This document shows, piece by piece, positions 56,698-64,000 of a stretch of DNA of 64,000 nt (within the stretch, counting starts at the first letter, position 1; each line of letters begins with the position of its first letter). Source of the DNA: Arcanobacterium_A hippocoleae. GTDB taxonomy: Bacteria > Actinomycetota > Actinomycetes > Actinomycetales > Actinomycetaceae. The DNA lies in NCBI RefSeq assembly GCF_031456295.1, contig NZ_JAVDUJ010000001.1, positions 868,001 to 932,000 of the forward strand, written 5' to 3'. Made by a program: the position numbers and the translations under genes. The notes under the pieces were generated by a model. That model saw only the letters and a program-made list of their open reading frames with translations, ran no database searches and had not been told where the DNA came from.

Positions 56698-59433
56698 CTA
56701 TTTGTGTCTACCCGATGCTTTGTCCACGTCTGCCGTAACGGTTTTCTCATTCGGGTTAGTACTGAAAAGTTCATAGAGCACATTCCCTGACGGGAATTTT
56801 CCACGGATAGGCACCCGGGCATTTCCTGCGATCAGTAGTCCGTCTCCTGCTTCAGCTGATTCATCAATGCACTCTTCTTCCTGCTGGGAAAGGTTTAACA
56901 GTTCTGCCCATCTCATCCGGTCGAGCGGGGACTGCTTTAAAAGCATCAAAAAGTCTGCATTCAGAACAATATTTTGGGCTGCTTCATTGTTCAGCATGGC
57001 AACCGCGTTCTGCGTAATACCCGTCAGTAATAGACCAAATTTTCGCCCCTCATTTGAGAAGCGCGAGAAATAGTTGAGCACGGTCGGATAGGCAAAAAGC
57101 GACTGCATTTCTTCCACATATAGCCATGTACGCACACCTCGCTTGGCATTGAAATACATACGATTACGCACAGCTTCACACACGTTAATCAGCGCAAAGA
57201 CCAGCATTGAATCCGGCAAGTCTTTCAAGTTGAAATCAATGATCCGGTTGTTAAAGTCCGTGTTGGATTGATGGTTGAAAAAGTCCATCGCTCCTTTAAC
57301 AAACCGCTCATAGCGTAAAGCAATGTTTTGGGCTTGGTGCTCTGGCTGTTCTTTAGCAATATCGTAGAAATCCTGCAAGGTTGGCGGCAGATTATCGCCT
57401 CTTTCTACTGCACGGTCAAATGCTAGTTCCACACAACGCTGAATAATGGACTGGTCAGCTTCTGAGAGGTTTTGCCCCGCTTCAGCAGCAGATGCTCCAG
57501 CTTGAGCAAGCATGGCATCAATCTTGAAAGCTATCTGCTCACTTCTTCCTAGATGCTCAACCGAAACAGTATCGAAAGGGTTAAGATAAGTATTTGTACC
57601 AACACCGAAACTATAGGTACCACCCCCATACCGCTCAGTAATACCCGTGTATTCACCTGCACGGTCGATAATGAAGATTTCATCGGTCGGATTGGCAAAA
57701 ATAGTTCCCGTCATTTCAGTTTTAACAAACATACCTTTACCTGAACCGGTTTTACCGCACACAAATCCCATCGGGCTAGTGAGTTTCTTACGGTTACAGA
57801 TGACAAGATTTTTCGAATGCTTGTTCTGCCCGTAATAGTTTCCACCTTGATCGTCCAATTCCTGAGTCGCAAACGGCACAAGGATAGCAACCTGAGCAGT
57901 AGTGAACATACGACTGATTTCCACATAGTTATGCCCAAGAGGAAGAATCGAATTAAGTCCACGACGCTGCCTATATTCATAGGTGTCTACTTCAATGGAA
58001 TTTTGACGTGCTGTGGAAATAATACGCAGAACTTGCGAATCCAAGGCTTCTTTAGATTCTGCATACGTATAAATCAACCCTGTAAAAACATAAAGGCGTT
58101 GATTTTTATTTTGCAGATGGTCAAGAACATCTTCCGTCTCATCTTTCGAGTATTTTAATTCTTGGGGGAGAATCGAAAAATCATAGCCTTTATTCACAGC
58201 CGAACGCTGTTCTTCAATAATTTCTTTATCAATCCATGCACTTCTAGTACGAACAAAATTAATCGCTTTGGATTTTTCCATTGGCTGCACAAACCAGGTC
58301 ACTGCCATAGGAATAGGCAAATCTACAATATCTGCTAGGGCACGGTCGGAAAGTTCAGAGCCGAACTTTTTCATAACAAGCACTTGCCCATAAATACCGT
58401 TATCAAGCTTAAAACAATCATTGAAAATACCATCTGGCTTGAAATCAATTTGTGTTGGCGCGATACAATCCTTTGTAGTCTGCATCGCCCGTGCTGAAAT
58501 ATCGGTTTGGTAATCAAAATAGAACGGCTTATAAGGATTAAGCAGGGAATGAATCACAGATAAACGCTCTGTTCCATTCATTAAATGAGCTTTAGAACCG
58601 ATAGAAGAAAGAATCCTGCTAGTTTCCGTTTCAATACGCGAAAGCTGCCTAGTCGCAATTTCCGCTGTTTCCGCATTGACGGTATAAGTTAAATAACGAT
58701 GCCGACGAATATTGGATACACCTTCTAAAACTTTATCGTTGAGAATTTCATTAAATACAGCGGCATCATTTTTAGCAGCGGCAGTGTTCTGTGTTTCTGG
58801 TTGGAAGAATCGCCTATTTCCAACCTCTTCCTTCAATAAAGGAGTATTAATAACACTCATTTGCACAAGAGCATCAGCACCAAACTGGTCATACAAACGG
58901 GTTAAGCCTGAAAACATCGTTTTTTGCTGCTCATCACGCACAGAATGATAACTGGTATCTTCAAAGGCGATAGAAGCAGAAAACAAACCTTCTTCTACCT
59001 CGCAAATACCATCTTGATGCATGGCGTTATAACCAATATAGTCTATGACGTTTTTCGCGCATTCCCGTTTCCTACGAAATTCTTCAGTCTTATTAGAAAG
59101 TTCCTTATCACGATCTTTCAACTGTGATTTCACAGATACGTATTTTTGACGAGAGACTTTCCTTTGACGAGCCAGTTCCTTCTTCGCCAATTTTTTCTCT
59201 TTACGGGATAGTTTTTCACCAGCAATCTGTGGACGAAAAACAATCGAACCCAACGCCTGAGTATCAATATCATGATCACCAGACGTTTTATAAGAACGCA
59301 CAAACTCATCAATATTATCAATCATCACTGAGTCGCGTTCCTCTCCAGCATTGTCAAGAGATAACCCGCCGTGCTCTAGGAGAGTAGGCTTCAATTCCTT
59401 TAAGAGATCGTTCTTTTCGATAGTATTTTTCAT
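56698..59433 (-). CDS. virB4: VirB4-family ATPase
   Basis: 911 residues. The central motor of the type IV secretion system. An N-terminal CagE/TrbE-like domain (about 60-470), then the P-loop ATPase with GKTGSGKG near residue 560, the IIDRAGEY strand and Walker B WLYVEEMQSLF, followed by GLLLTGITQNAV. The start is ATG 59433, because AAAGGA lies at the right distance; ATG 59439 is too close. It overlaps the end of the prgI gene by 80 bp. Confidence 0.93.
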   Translation of the reverse strand: MKNTIEKNDLLKELKPTLLEHGGLSLDNAGEERDSVMIDNIDEFVRSYKTSGDHDIDTQALGSIVFRPQIAGEKLSRKEKKLAKKELARQRKVSRQKYVSVKSQLKDRDKELSNKTEEFRRKRECAKNVIDYIGYNAMHQDGICEVEEGLFSASIAFEDTSYHSVRDEQQKTMFSGLTRLYDQFGADALVQMSVINTPLLKEEVGNRRFFQPETQNTAAAKNDAAVFNEILNDKVLEGVSNIRRHRYLTYTVNAETAEIATRQLSRIETETSRILSSIGSKAHLMNGTERLSVIHSLLNPYKPFYFDYQTDISARAMQTTKDCIAPTQIDFKPDGIFNDCFKLDNGIYGQVLVMKKFGSELSDRALADIVDLPIPMAVTWFVQPMEKSKAINFVRTRSAWIDKEIIEEQRSAVNKGYDFSILPQELKYSKDETEDVLDHLQNKNQRLYVFTGLIYTYAESKEALDSQVLRIISTARQNSIEVDTYEYRQRRGLNSILPLGHNYVEISRMFTTAQVAILVPFATQELDDQGGNYYGQNKHSKNLVICNRKKLTSPMGFVCGKTGSGKGMFVKTEMTGTIFANPTDEIFIIDRAGEYTGITERYGGGTYSFGVGTNTYLNPFDTVSVEHLGRSEQIAFKIDAMLAQAGASAAEAGQNLSEADQSIIQRCVELAFDRAVERGDNLPPTLQDFYDIAKEQPEHQAQNIALRYERFVKGAMDFFNHQSNTDFNNRIIDFNLKDLPDSMLVFALINVCEAVRNRMYFNAKRGVRTWLYVEEMQSLFAYPTVLNYFSRFSNEGRKFGLLLTGITQNAVAMLNNEAAQNIVLNADFLMLLKQSPLDRMRWAELLNLSQQEEECIDESAEAGDGLLIAGNARVPIRGKFPSGNVLYELFSTNPNEKTVTADVDKASGRHK

Positions 59434-59794
59434 AAACATTTCCTTTCTTCTTACAATGCGAATGCGGCGTTTCGCATACCCCAGCCAAATAAAAAGATGG
59501 GGTGTAAAAAATGCGATCATTGCTCAATTTTGCTTTTACCCACAAGGGCGCAAACTTCTCAAACGGCATTCCTTTCGGACGAAAAAACCCGCACAGCCAA
59601 AAAGGCAGAGAAATAGCATAAATAATGATCGTGTACTCACCGACATTCAACCCGAGAACAAAATAAATATAGAGTCCCGCAAGGATAGACGACCCAAGCG
59701 CACCCGCAAGGGAAATGAGGGTGCGCATGGTCATTTTCCCCACCACTTTGGGCTGATATTCGGCGATGTCTTTATGCACGGTTACCGATAACAT
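59354..59794 (-). CDS. prgI: PrgI-family membrane protein
   Basis: 146 residues with two close membrane helices (about 26-48 and 52-72: LISLAGALGSSILAGLYIYF, TIIIYAISLPFWLCGF) followed by FRPKGMPFEKFAPLWVKAK, the PrgI family pattern. PrgI proteins sit before VirB4 in Gram-positive systems and resemble VirB3. The last 27 residues overlap virB4, so some of the tail may be accidental read-through beyond the conserved part. Confidence 0.85.
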   Translation of the reverse strand: MLSVTVHKDIAEYQPKVVGKMTMRTLISLAGALGSSILAGLYIYFVLGLNVGEYTIIIYAISLPFWLCGFFRPKGMPFEKFAPLWVKAKLSNDRIFYTPSFYLAGVCETPHSHCKKKGNVYEKYYRKERSLKGIEAYSPRARRVIS

Positions 59795-59817
59795 AAACGC
59801 AGCACCATCGTTTCTTA

Positions 59818-60036
59818 TTAGCCTGCAAAAGAAGTATCTAACGAACCGAAATAGACAGCAGCGCCGATCACAATTGCTCCACCAACAATCATCGCAATAG
59901 CTCCAGAAAGTTGACCGCCACCGCCTTGCATACCATCTTTAATCGTCATACCCAGATTTATAAGACCAAAAACGATTAGAATTCCTCCCAGAAATGTGAT
60001 ACCAGTTGTCAAAAGGTTCATAACATTGGCTAACAT
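59818..60036 (-). CDS. Maff2-like small membrane protein (VirB2-like), copy 2
   Basis: 72 residues with two membrane helices joined by GMTIKDGMQGGGG. Fits the Maff2/VirB2-like small subunits of Gram-positive conjugation operons, possible pilin-like or channel components. Clearly similar to the preceding 67-residue protein (shared G-L-x-x-L-G, DG-x-x-GGGG, and A-x-x-x-V-x-GG-x-V), so the two are a tandem duplication. Confidence 0.82.
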   Translation of the reverse strand: MLANVMNLLTTGITFLGGILIVFGLINLGMTIKDGMQGGGGQLSGAIAMIVGGAIVIGAAVYFGSLDTSFAG

Positions 60037-60060
60037 AATTATTTTCTCCTTAACTTGTTT

Positions 60061-60264
60061 TTATAATTTTGTAAATCCATATAAGCTTGCGAAACCGACG
60101 ACTACACCACCAGCAACAATCAAAGCGAGTGCTTTTCTCGTTTCCCCGCCACCGCCAGCTAATCCGTCTCTTAACTGAAGTCCAAGATAAATCAGTCCGA
60201 CCGTAATGACCGCCATTCCGAAAAAAGCAATCGGTTTTACAGCAAGCCGGACAATTTCTTCCAT
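60061..60264 (-). CDS. Maff2-like small membrane protein (VirB2-like), copy 1
   Basis: 67 residues, MEEIVRLAVKPIAFFGMAVI..., two helices around LRDGLAGGGG. The ATG at 60264 is preferred because GGAGG lies 5 nt upstream; a GTG two codons earlier is too close to that site. Paralogue of the next gene. Follows the VirD4 gene. Confidence 0.8.
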   Translation of the reverse strand: MEEIVRLAVKPIAFFGMAVITVGLIYLGLQLRDGLAGGGGETRKALALIVAGGVVVGFASLYGFTKL

Positions 60265-60305
60265 AAACACCTCCTTTCTTTTGCTCTCTTTTACATGCCA
60301 TATAC

Positions 60306-62267
60306 TTATTGCTGAATAAGATAGCTTTTCCCTTCACGCACATACCGACCAAAATCAAACGATTCATCATGAAGACGATTAGGATTGCGTTTATCCACGA
60401 GATGCCCGTACCTAGGATGAGTGCGGGGGTCATATTTTTTATCCATAAGCGGATTGGTGCCCGCAATCAAAAGGATTGCTTTTTTACGGCTCATTTTCCC
60501 GATTTCTGCCGCATCAATAAGATCACGGCTACCAATCTGCGTATTCTTAGACGAACTAGAAGACTGACCCGACGAAGAACCATAGGTTTTTTGCCTGATG
60601 GTTTGCTTACCGATCATTTCCGAGATTTCCTTATTGGTCGAGTTAGATTTCCCGCCAAGAAAAAGGGTGGTATCACAGCAGTCAATAATCGTCTTTGCTT
60701 TCTTGTCATATTTCGATTCAAGCTGCGCCATTGACTGCAAAATAATCGTGATACCAATATTTCGAGAACGAGTCACCGCGATAGTTTCTTCAATTTGTGG
60801 AATCGTGCCAATATTGGCAAACTCATCGAAAATGAAATGAACAGACCTAGGCAGTCGTCCACCATAATCTTTCAATGCTTTACGACAGAGCTGGTCAATG
60901 CACTGCCACATCATAATGGCAAAAAGGAAGGATAGGGTTTTATCGGTATCTGATAAAATACCGAAAATGACGCTTTTGGAATCTTTGTCTCCAAGCGTAT
61001 CTAAATCCATCTCGTCTTTAGTTAAAAGTTCTCGCACACCAGCAGTTGCAATAGGAGCAAGGCGAACATTACAAGAGATAATAATAGATTTAAGAGTCTT
61101 CCCGGCAGCTACCTTAAAGTTCTTATAATTCATCAACGCGAAATCTTCATCAGGGGATAAACCACCTTTTTCTGCTGGTTTCACACCATCACTGTTTCTG
61201 ATAAACAAAGAAGGTTCCCACGAAAAAGAACTTCTTGCTTTTCCACTTGTAAAACTTCTAGACAAGCCTTGAGCCGGAGTAGCATCCGCCGATTGGAGTG
61301 CGCCCGCCCCTGTGTCAATATATCGTTTACCATCTTCAATCTGCTTGAAAATCAAATCGAGCGGAGACTTAAAGTTCTCATCATTCTCACTCGCTTCTGC
61401 CAACGACAACAACGTAAGAAGACTGGAGAGGTTATAGTCCTCTTTCGGGAACCAATCACGAAGCAGCGCAATAAGAGACGTGTACAGCATTTTCTCTGCG
61501 TTTTCCCAAAAAGGATCACCCGCTTTCCCATCCCCATTCGTGTTCACAATGTAACAATTGACAAACGAGAGAATATCCGTATCCGTTTTTACATATTTCA
61601 GCGGATTATAATGCATGGAGTCTTCAAGGTTAATCAAGTTAAAAGCTTTAACTCGATACCCGTTATCCGTAAAAAGAAATCCTGCATCATTCAGGAGCGT
61701 ACCTTTCGGATCAGTAATAAAATACGACGAATTGAGCTGACAAATATTCGGAGTCACATAGTTAAAAGTCTTACCCGAACCAGAACCGCCAACAACAAGA
61801 ACATTCAAGTTTCGATCCAATTCTTGATCAAACTTAGGACGAGAAAGAGCCAGACCGTAGTTTTCCGTAAAAAGCAGATTGTTATCTTCATTCGTAGTGT
61901 CTAAGAATTTTTTGCCTTCTTTTTTCGTCCCCCACCTAGCAGAGCCACTTTCCTCGCCCACCCGAAGAATTTCAAAACTTTGAATGTAATACATCCAAAT
62001 CAGCCACACGATAATACACAAACCCAATCCGGTTAAAACACAAGGAGATCTCTTATCAATCTGGAACGGGAATTGGCGGATAAGAGTAAACATCCCGCCT
62101 GCAGCATCACTCACGTGATTGAATATGTTTCCCTCATAAGATAAAAGCTGTTGAGTATAACGGTTACCAAAATAAAACGCTCCACCAGAACTGATGAGAG
62201 TGATGACGGCAGATACCAACATCTTCCTACTCAATTCAGGATTCGAGCTTTGCGATGATTTCCCCAT
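60306..62267 (-). CDS. virD4: Type IV coupling protein, VirD4/TraG (PcfC-like)
   Basis: 653 residues. Two N-terminal membrane helices (about 17-35 and 77-96), then the FtsK/TraG-like motor with Walker A GGSGSGKT (160-167), Walker B FIFDEFANIG, and the TraG signature ITIILQSMAQLESKYDKKAKTI. It brings the relaxase-DNA complex and any protein cargo to the channel. It lies directly downstream of the PcfB-like gene, as pcfC follows pcfB in pCF10. Confidence 0.94.
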   Translation of the reverse strand: MGKSSQSSNPELSRKMLVSAVITLISSGGAFYFGNRYTQQLLSYEGNIFNHVSDAAGGMFTLIRQFPFQIDKRSPCVLTGLGLCIIVWLIWMYYIQSFEILRVGEESGSARWGTKKEGKKFLDTTNEDNNLLFTENYGLALSRPKFDQELDRNLNVLVVGGSGSGKTFNYVTPNICQLNSSYFITDPKGTLLNDAGFLFTDNGYRVKAFNLINLEDSMHYNPLKYVKTDTDILSFVNCYIVNTNGDGKAGDPFWENAEKMLYTSLIALLRDWFPKEDYNLSSLLTLLSLAEASENDENFKSPLDLIFKQIEDGKRYIDTGAGALQSADATPAQGLSRSFTSGKARSSFSWEPSLFIRNSDGVKPAEKGGLSPDEDFALMNYKNFKVAAGKTLKSIIISCNVRLAPIATAGVRELLTKDEMDLDTLGDKDSKSVIFGILSDTDKTLSFLFAIMMWQCIDQLCRKALKDYGGRLPRSVHFIFDEFANIGTIPQIEETIAVTRSRNIGITIILQSMAQLESKYDKKAKTIIDCCDTTLFLGGKSNSTNKEISEMIGKQTIRQKTYGSSSGQSSSSSKNTQIGSRDLIDAAEIGKMSRKKAILLIAGTNPLMDKKYDPRTHPRYGHLVDKRNPNRLHDESFDFGRYVREGKSYLIQQ

Positions 62268-62279
62268 AATTCCACCTTC

Positions 62280-63350
62280 TTAACGCTGGGGATTCATCTT
62301 GTCAGAAATATCTGTGACCCTATCTTCAATACCACGCTCTTTAGACAACTGCTTAGCCGCCACACGTGCAGCCTTTGCTTCTGAGGAAAGAGAATACGGA
62401 GAGGACGATGCTCTATCTGCACTCTTTCGCACAACAGACGGGGCGACATCCGACCCTGACTGCTCTCGCTCTATTCGAAGCGTAGAAGTATTAGTATCCA
62501 TACCATCATGGGATTCAATCCCTTGATTAATATCCGCGGTTTCACCTCTTGCATCGAGCGAACCATCCGAAAACCGCATTTCCAGCCCATCAAAGGTCAC
62601 ATCCGTACCATATTTACCTTTGAGAGTATCCCCACGCACATTCCACGCAAGCATTTCTCCCTGATCATTAGGAAAATCTTTAGTGAAAAGCGCTTCACCC
62701 GCCTTGCTCGTATCCATACGAACACCATCTTCAGCAAGAAGGTCACGAAACTCATCCATCGAATCCGCTTGCGATAAAGCACCAGCAACGATTTTCGCAA
62801 TCGTGTCAGTCTTGTTCACAGTCAAATCATTAACAACATTTTTCGCAGATTCCCGTTCTTTATAAGATGAAAGCTGCAATCCACAATCAATAACATTTAA
62901 ATTTTTCATCAAATCCTGCTCACTCATATGAGCAATCGTGGCAGTACGATCAAAAAAATCATTCAAATCAATCTTGTTAGCATAGAAAAAGTCAGGAATC
63001 AGCTTCTCAACCTTCCCATACCCAATAGAATCAATCAGCAAAAACCCATGCTGTTTCTTATCCTGTAAACCAATAACAGCAACACCCTGTTTCTCACAAA
63101 TCTGGAGAAACTGCCTTGTATCAGCCACAGTGCCAAACGGAACACACATATAACCCGATAAACGCTCATCAGCCTTAAAACCGGCGCCACCAGTCGGCAC
63201 CGTTTTCGTTTTAGTCGTTTTACTATGGTTTTCATAATTCGTTTTACTATGGTTTTTGTAATGGTCAAACAGGGATTCACTACAATATTTCGCACCACGT
63301 CTCAAAGCACGAAGCACCATATCTCCAGTTTCATCACCAAAATCTTGCAT
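62280..63350 (-). CDS. PcfB-like (DUF3801) coupling accessory protein with shared tail
   Basis: 356 residues. The N-terminal 165 residues (ETGDMVLRALRRGAKYCSES, FLQICEKQGVAVIGLQDKK) have the layout of the PcfB/DUF3801 family, which assists the coupling protein in recognising substrates. The remaining half is variable; about 165-275 shows IAKIVAGALSQADSMDEFRD and a domain with FDGLEMRFSDGSLD. Tail SLSSEAKAARVAAKQL at 320-335, shared with four cargo-like proteins. Immediately upstream of virD4. Confidence 0.78.
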   Translation of the reverse strand: MQDFGDETGDMVLRALRRGAKYCSESLFDHYKNHSKTNYENHSKTTKTKTVPTGGAGFKADERLSGYMCVPFGTVADTRQFLQICEKQGVAVIGLQDKKQHGFLLIDSIGYGKVEKLIPDFFYANKIDLNDFFDRTATIAHMSEQDLMKNLNVIDCGLQLSSYKERESAKNVVNDLTVNKTDTIAKIVAGALSQADSMDEFRDLLAEDGVRMDTSKAGEALFTKDFPNDQGEMLAWNVRGDTLKGKYGTDVTFDGLEMRFSDGSLDARGETADINQGIESHDGMDTNTSTLRIEREQSGSDVAPSVVRKSADRASSSPYSLSSEAKAARVAAKQLSKERGIEDRVTDISDKMNPQR

Positions 63351-63442
63351 AATGAACTTCCTTATTTTTTCTTAATTTTTTAGACAAGGTAATCCCGTTT
63401 TTACGGTTGAAAGCAGCCTTCTAAAACTTAAAAACTTAAACT

Positions 63443-63488
63443 CCTTGTGGTGGCACACCCACGCATACACGGATATGCCACCACAAGG
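63443..63488 (-). terminator. Terminator after the surface-protein gene
   Basis: Thirteen-bp perfect arms CCTTGTGGTGGCA / TGCCACCACAAGG around a 20-nt loop; T-rich sequence follows on the minus strand. Confidence 0.7.
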
Positions 63489-63499
63489 ACAGCAAATAT

Positions 63500-64000
63500 T
63501 TAGCCAAAATACTTTCGACCAAAACGCATCGCAGCAACAAAATACGCACCCAAAAGCGTCAAAATCGTTCCCGCAATCACCACACCACCAGGCACACTCG
63601 CACCAGTCTTTGCAAGCTGTGGCACAGAAGTATCAACACTCTTTCGCGGCTTGACCCGATCATCACCAGACTGCACAGGCTTAACCGGCTGAGCAGGCTT
63701 TGCCGAAGGCGCTGCCGGAGCACTATCCGAAGTCACAGGCACTTCAATATCTTCATAAACCTGAGCAGACTTAACAGGAGCCGGAACCACAGGCTTAACC
63801 GGCTGAGCAGGCTTAGCAGCATCCGCAGGCTTAGACACAACAGGAGATTTTTTAGCAGGCGCAGGCTTTGCCGGTTGCGCAGGCGTTACCGGAGCAGCAG
63901 GCTTAGGCGCAGGCGTTACCGGAACAGTATCCGCAGGCTTAACCGGAGCCGGAACCGCGGGCTTAGGCGCAGGCGTTACCGGAGTCGGTGTCGCCACAGA
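63500..64000 (-). CDS. LAKTG cell-wall-anchored surface protein, C-terminal part
   Basis: Continues beyond the right edge of the window; 167 residues are seen. A Pro/Ala/Lys-rich repetitive stalk (repeats of VTPAPKPA and AKPAQPVKP) is followed by a sorting signal: LAKTGASVPGG, a hydrophobic helix and a basic end (MRFGRKYFG). The LAXTG motif fits sortase E-type anchoring. The GTG at 63997 is internal to the frame. It probably encodes an adhesin or mating-contact protein of the element (inference). Confidence 0.82.
   Translation of the reverse strand, partial: SVATPTPVTPAPKPAVPAPVKPADTVPVTPAPKPAAPVTPAQPAKPAPAKKSPVVSKPADAAKPAQPVKPVVPAPVKSAQVYEDIEVPVTSDSAPAAPSAKPAQPVKPVQSGDDRVKPRKSVDTSVPQLAKTGASVPGGVVIAGTILTLLGAYFVAAMRFGRKYFG

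Larger units (their letters stand above)
41111..64000. mobile_element. Integrative and conjugative element, left part
   Basis: Runs from the tRNA-fMet scar past the end of the window, at least 22.9 kb. Contains integrase, ParA partition pair, MobC/relaxase, a Gram-positive type IV secretion operon (PcfB-like, VirD4, Maff2-like, PrgI, VirB4, lysozyme, VirB6-like) and cargo genes. Base composition changes inside it: 41.2-43.3 kb resembles the chromosome while about 44.5-50.2 kb is markedly AT-rich, which suggests a composite origin. Confidence 0.9.

Noticed and set aside
41111..64000. CRISPR array or defence-island reading of the repeats in the element
   Set aside because: Repeats are two or three copies with kilobase or 389-bp spacing, with no regular spacers and no cas genes.

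Overview
The window looks like the chromosome of a mid-GC actinobacterium with an integrative and conjugative element (ICE) inserted in it. Evidence for the phylum is a WhiB1-like Fe-S regulator (36108-36350) next to a PdtaS-type sensor kinase, a long LigA with extra segments of the kind found in bifidobacteria and relatives, and Gram-positive surface proteins ending in LAXTG-like sorting signals. The family (Actinomycetaceae-like or Bifidobacteriales-like) cannot be fixed from this sequence alone.

Chromosomal part, 1 to about 41110. Left to right: the end of an aspartate/alanine-exchanger-like transporter; a ThrE-type exporter; ilvD; a methyltransferase; a sulfatase / LacI regulator / sugar-type MFS transporter cluster; a 1666-residue surface subtilase; one rRNA operon on the minus strand (16S, 23S, 5S, no tRNA in the spacer); a gatC-gatA-gatB-malic enzyme operon joined by TAATG overlaps; a cardiolipin-synthase-like phospholipase D; ligA; a NarL-type two-component pair followed by an ABC transporter whose ATPase has lost nearly all catalytic motifs except Walker A; whiB1; pdtaS; a DUF2505 protein; thyA; and a dihydrofolate reductase with a long C-terminal tail.

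Mobile part, about 41111 to beyond 64000. It starts at the 3' half of an initiator tRNA gene, the usual left-hand scar of a tyrosine integrase. Next come the integrase and a ParA/RHH partition-like pair with a 24-bp repeat present three times. Then follows an AT-rich cargo and mobilisation zone: a HipA/CtkA-like kinase, a VapD-like RNase, a 1.2-kb non-coding region with three large dyads and a 91-bp direct repeat, MobC and a MOBP-like relaxase. On the minus strand, read right to left, lies a Gram-positive type IV secretion operon: LAKTG surface protein, PcfB-like protein, VirD4/TraG, two Maff2-like small membrane proteins, PrgI, VirB4, lysozyme/CHAP hydrolase, a VirB8-position protein, VirB6-like, and several accessory proteins.

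The most interesting observation is that five otherwise unrelated element proteins (kinase, VapD-like RNase, LPD11 protein, a 193-residue protein and the PcfB-like coupling partner) end in the same 16-residue motif, consensus S-L-s-x-x-v-K-x-A-R-x-A-s-x-x-L. A weaker sixth copy sits near the N-terminus of a membrane protein in the mobilisation operon. I read this tail as a candidate recognition or secretion tag that could send toxin-like and protective proteins into the recipient with the DNA. The motif is seen in the sequence; its function is inference.
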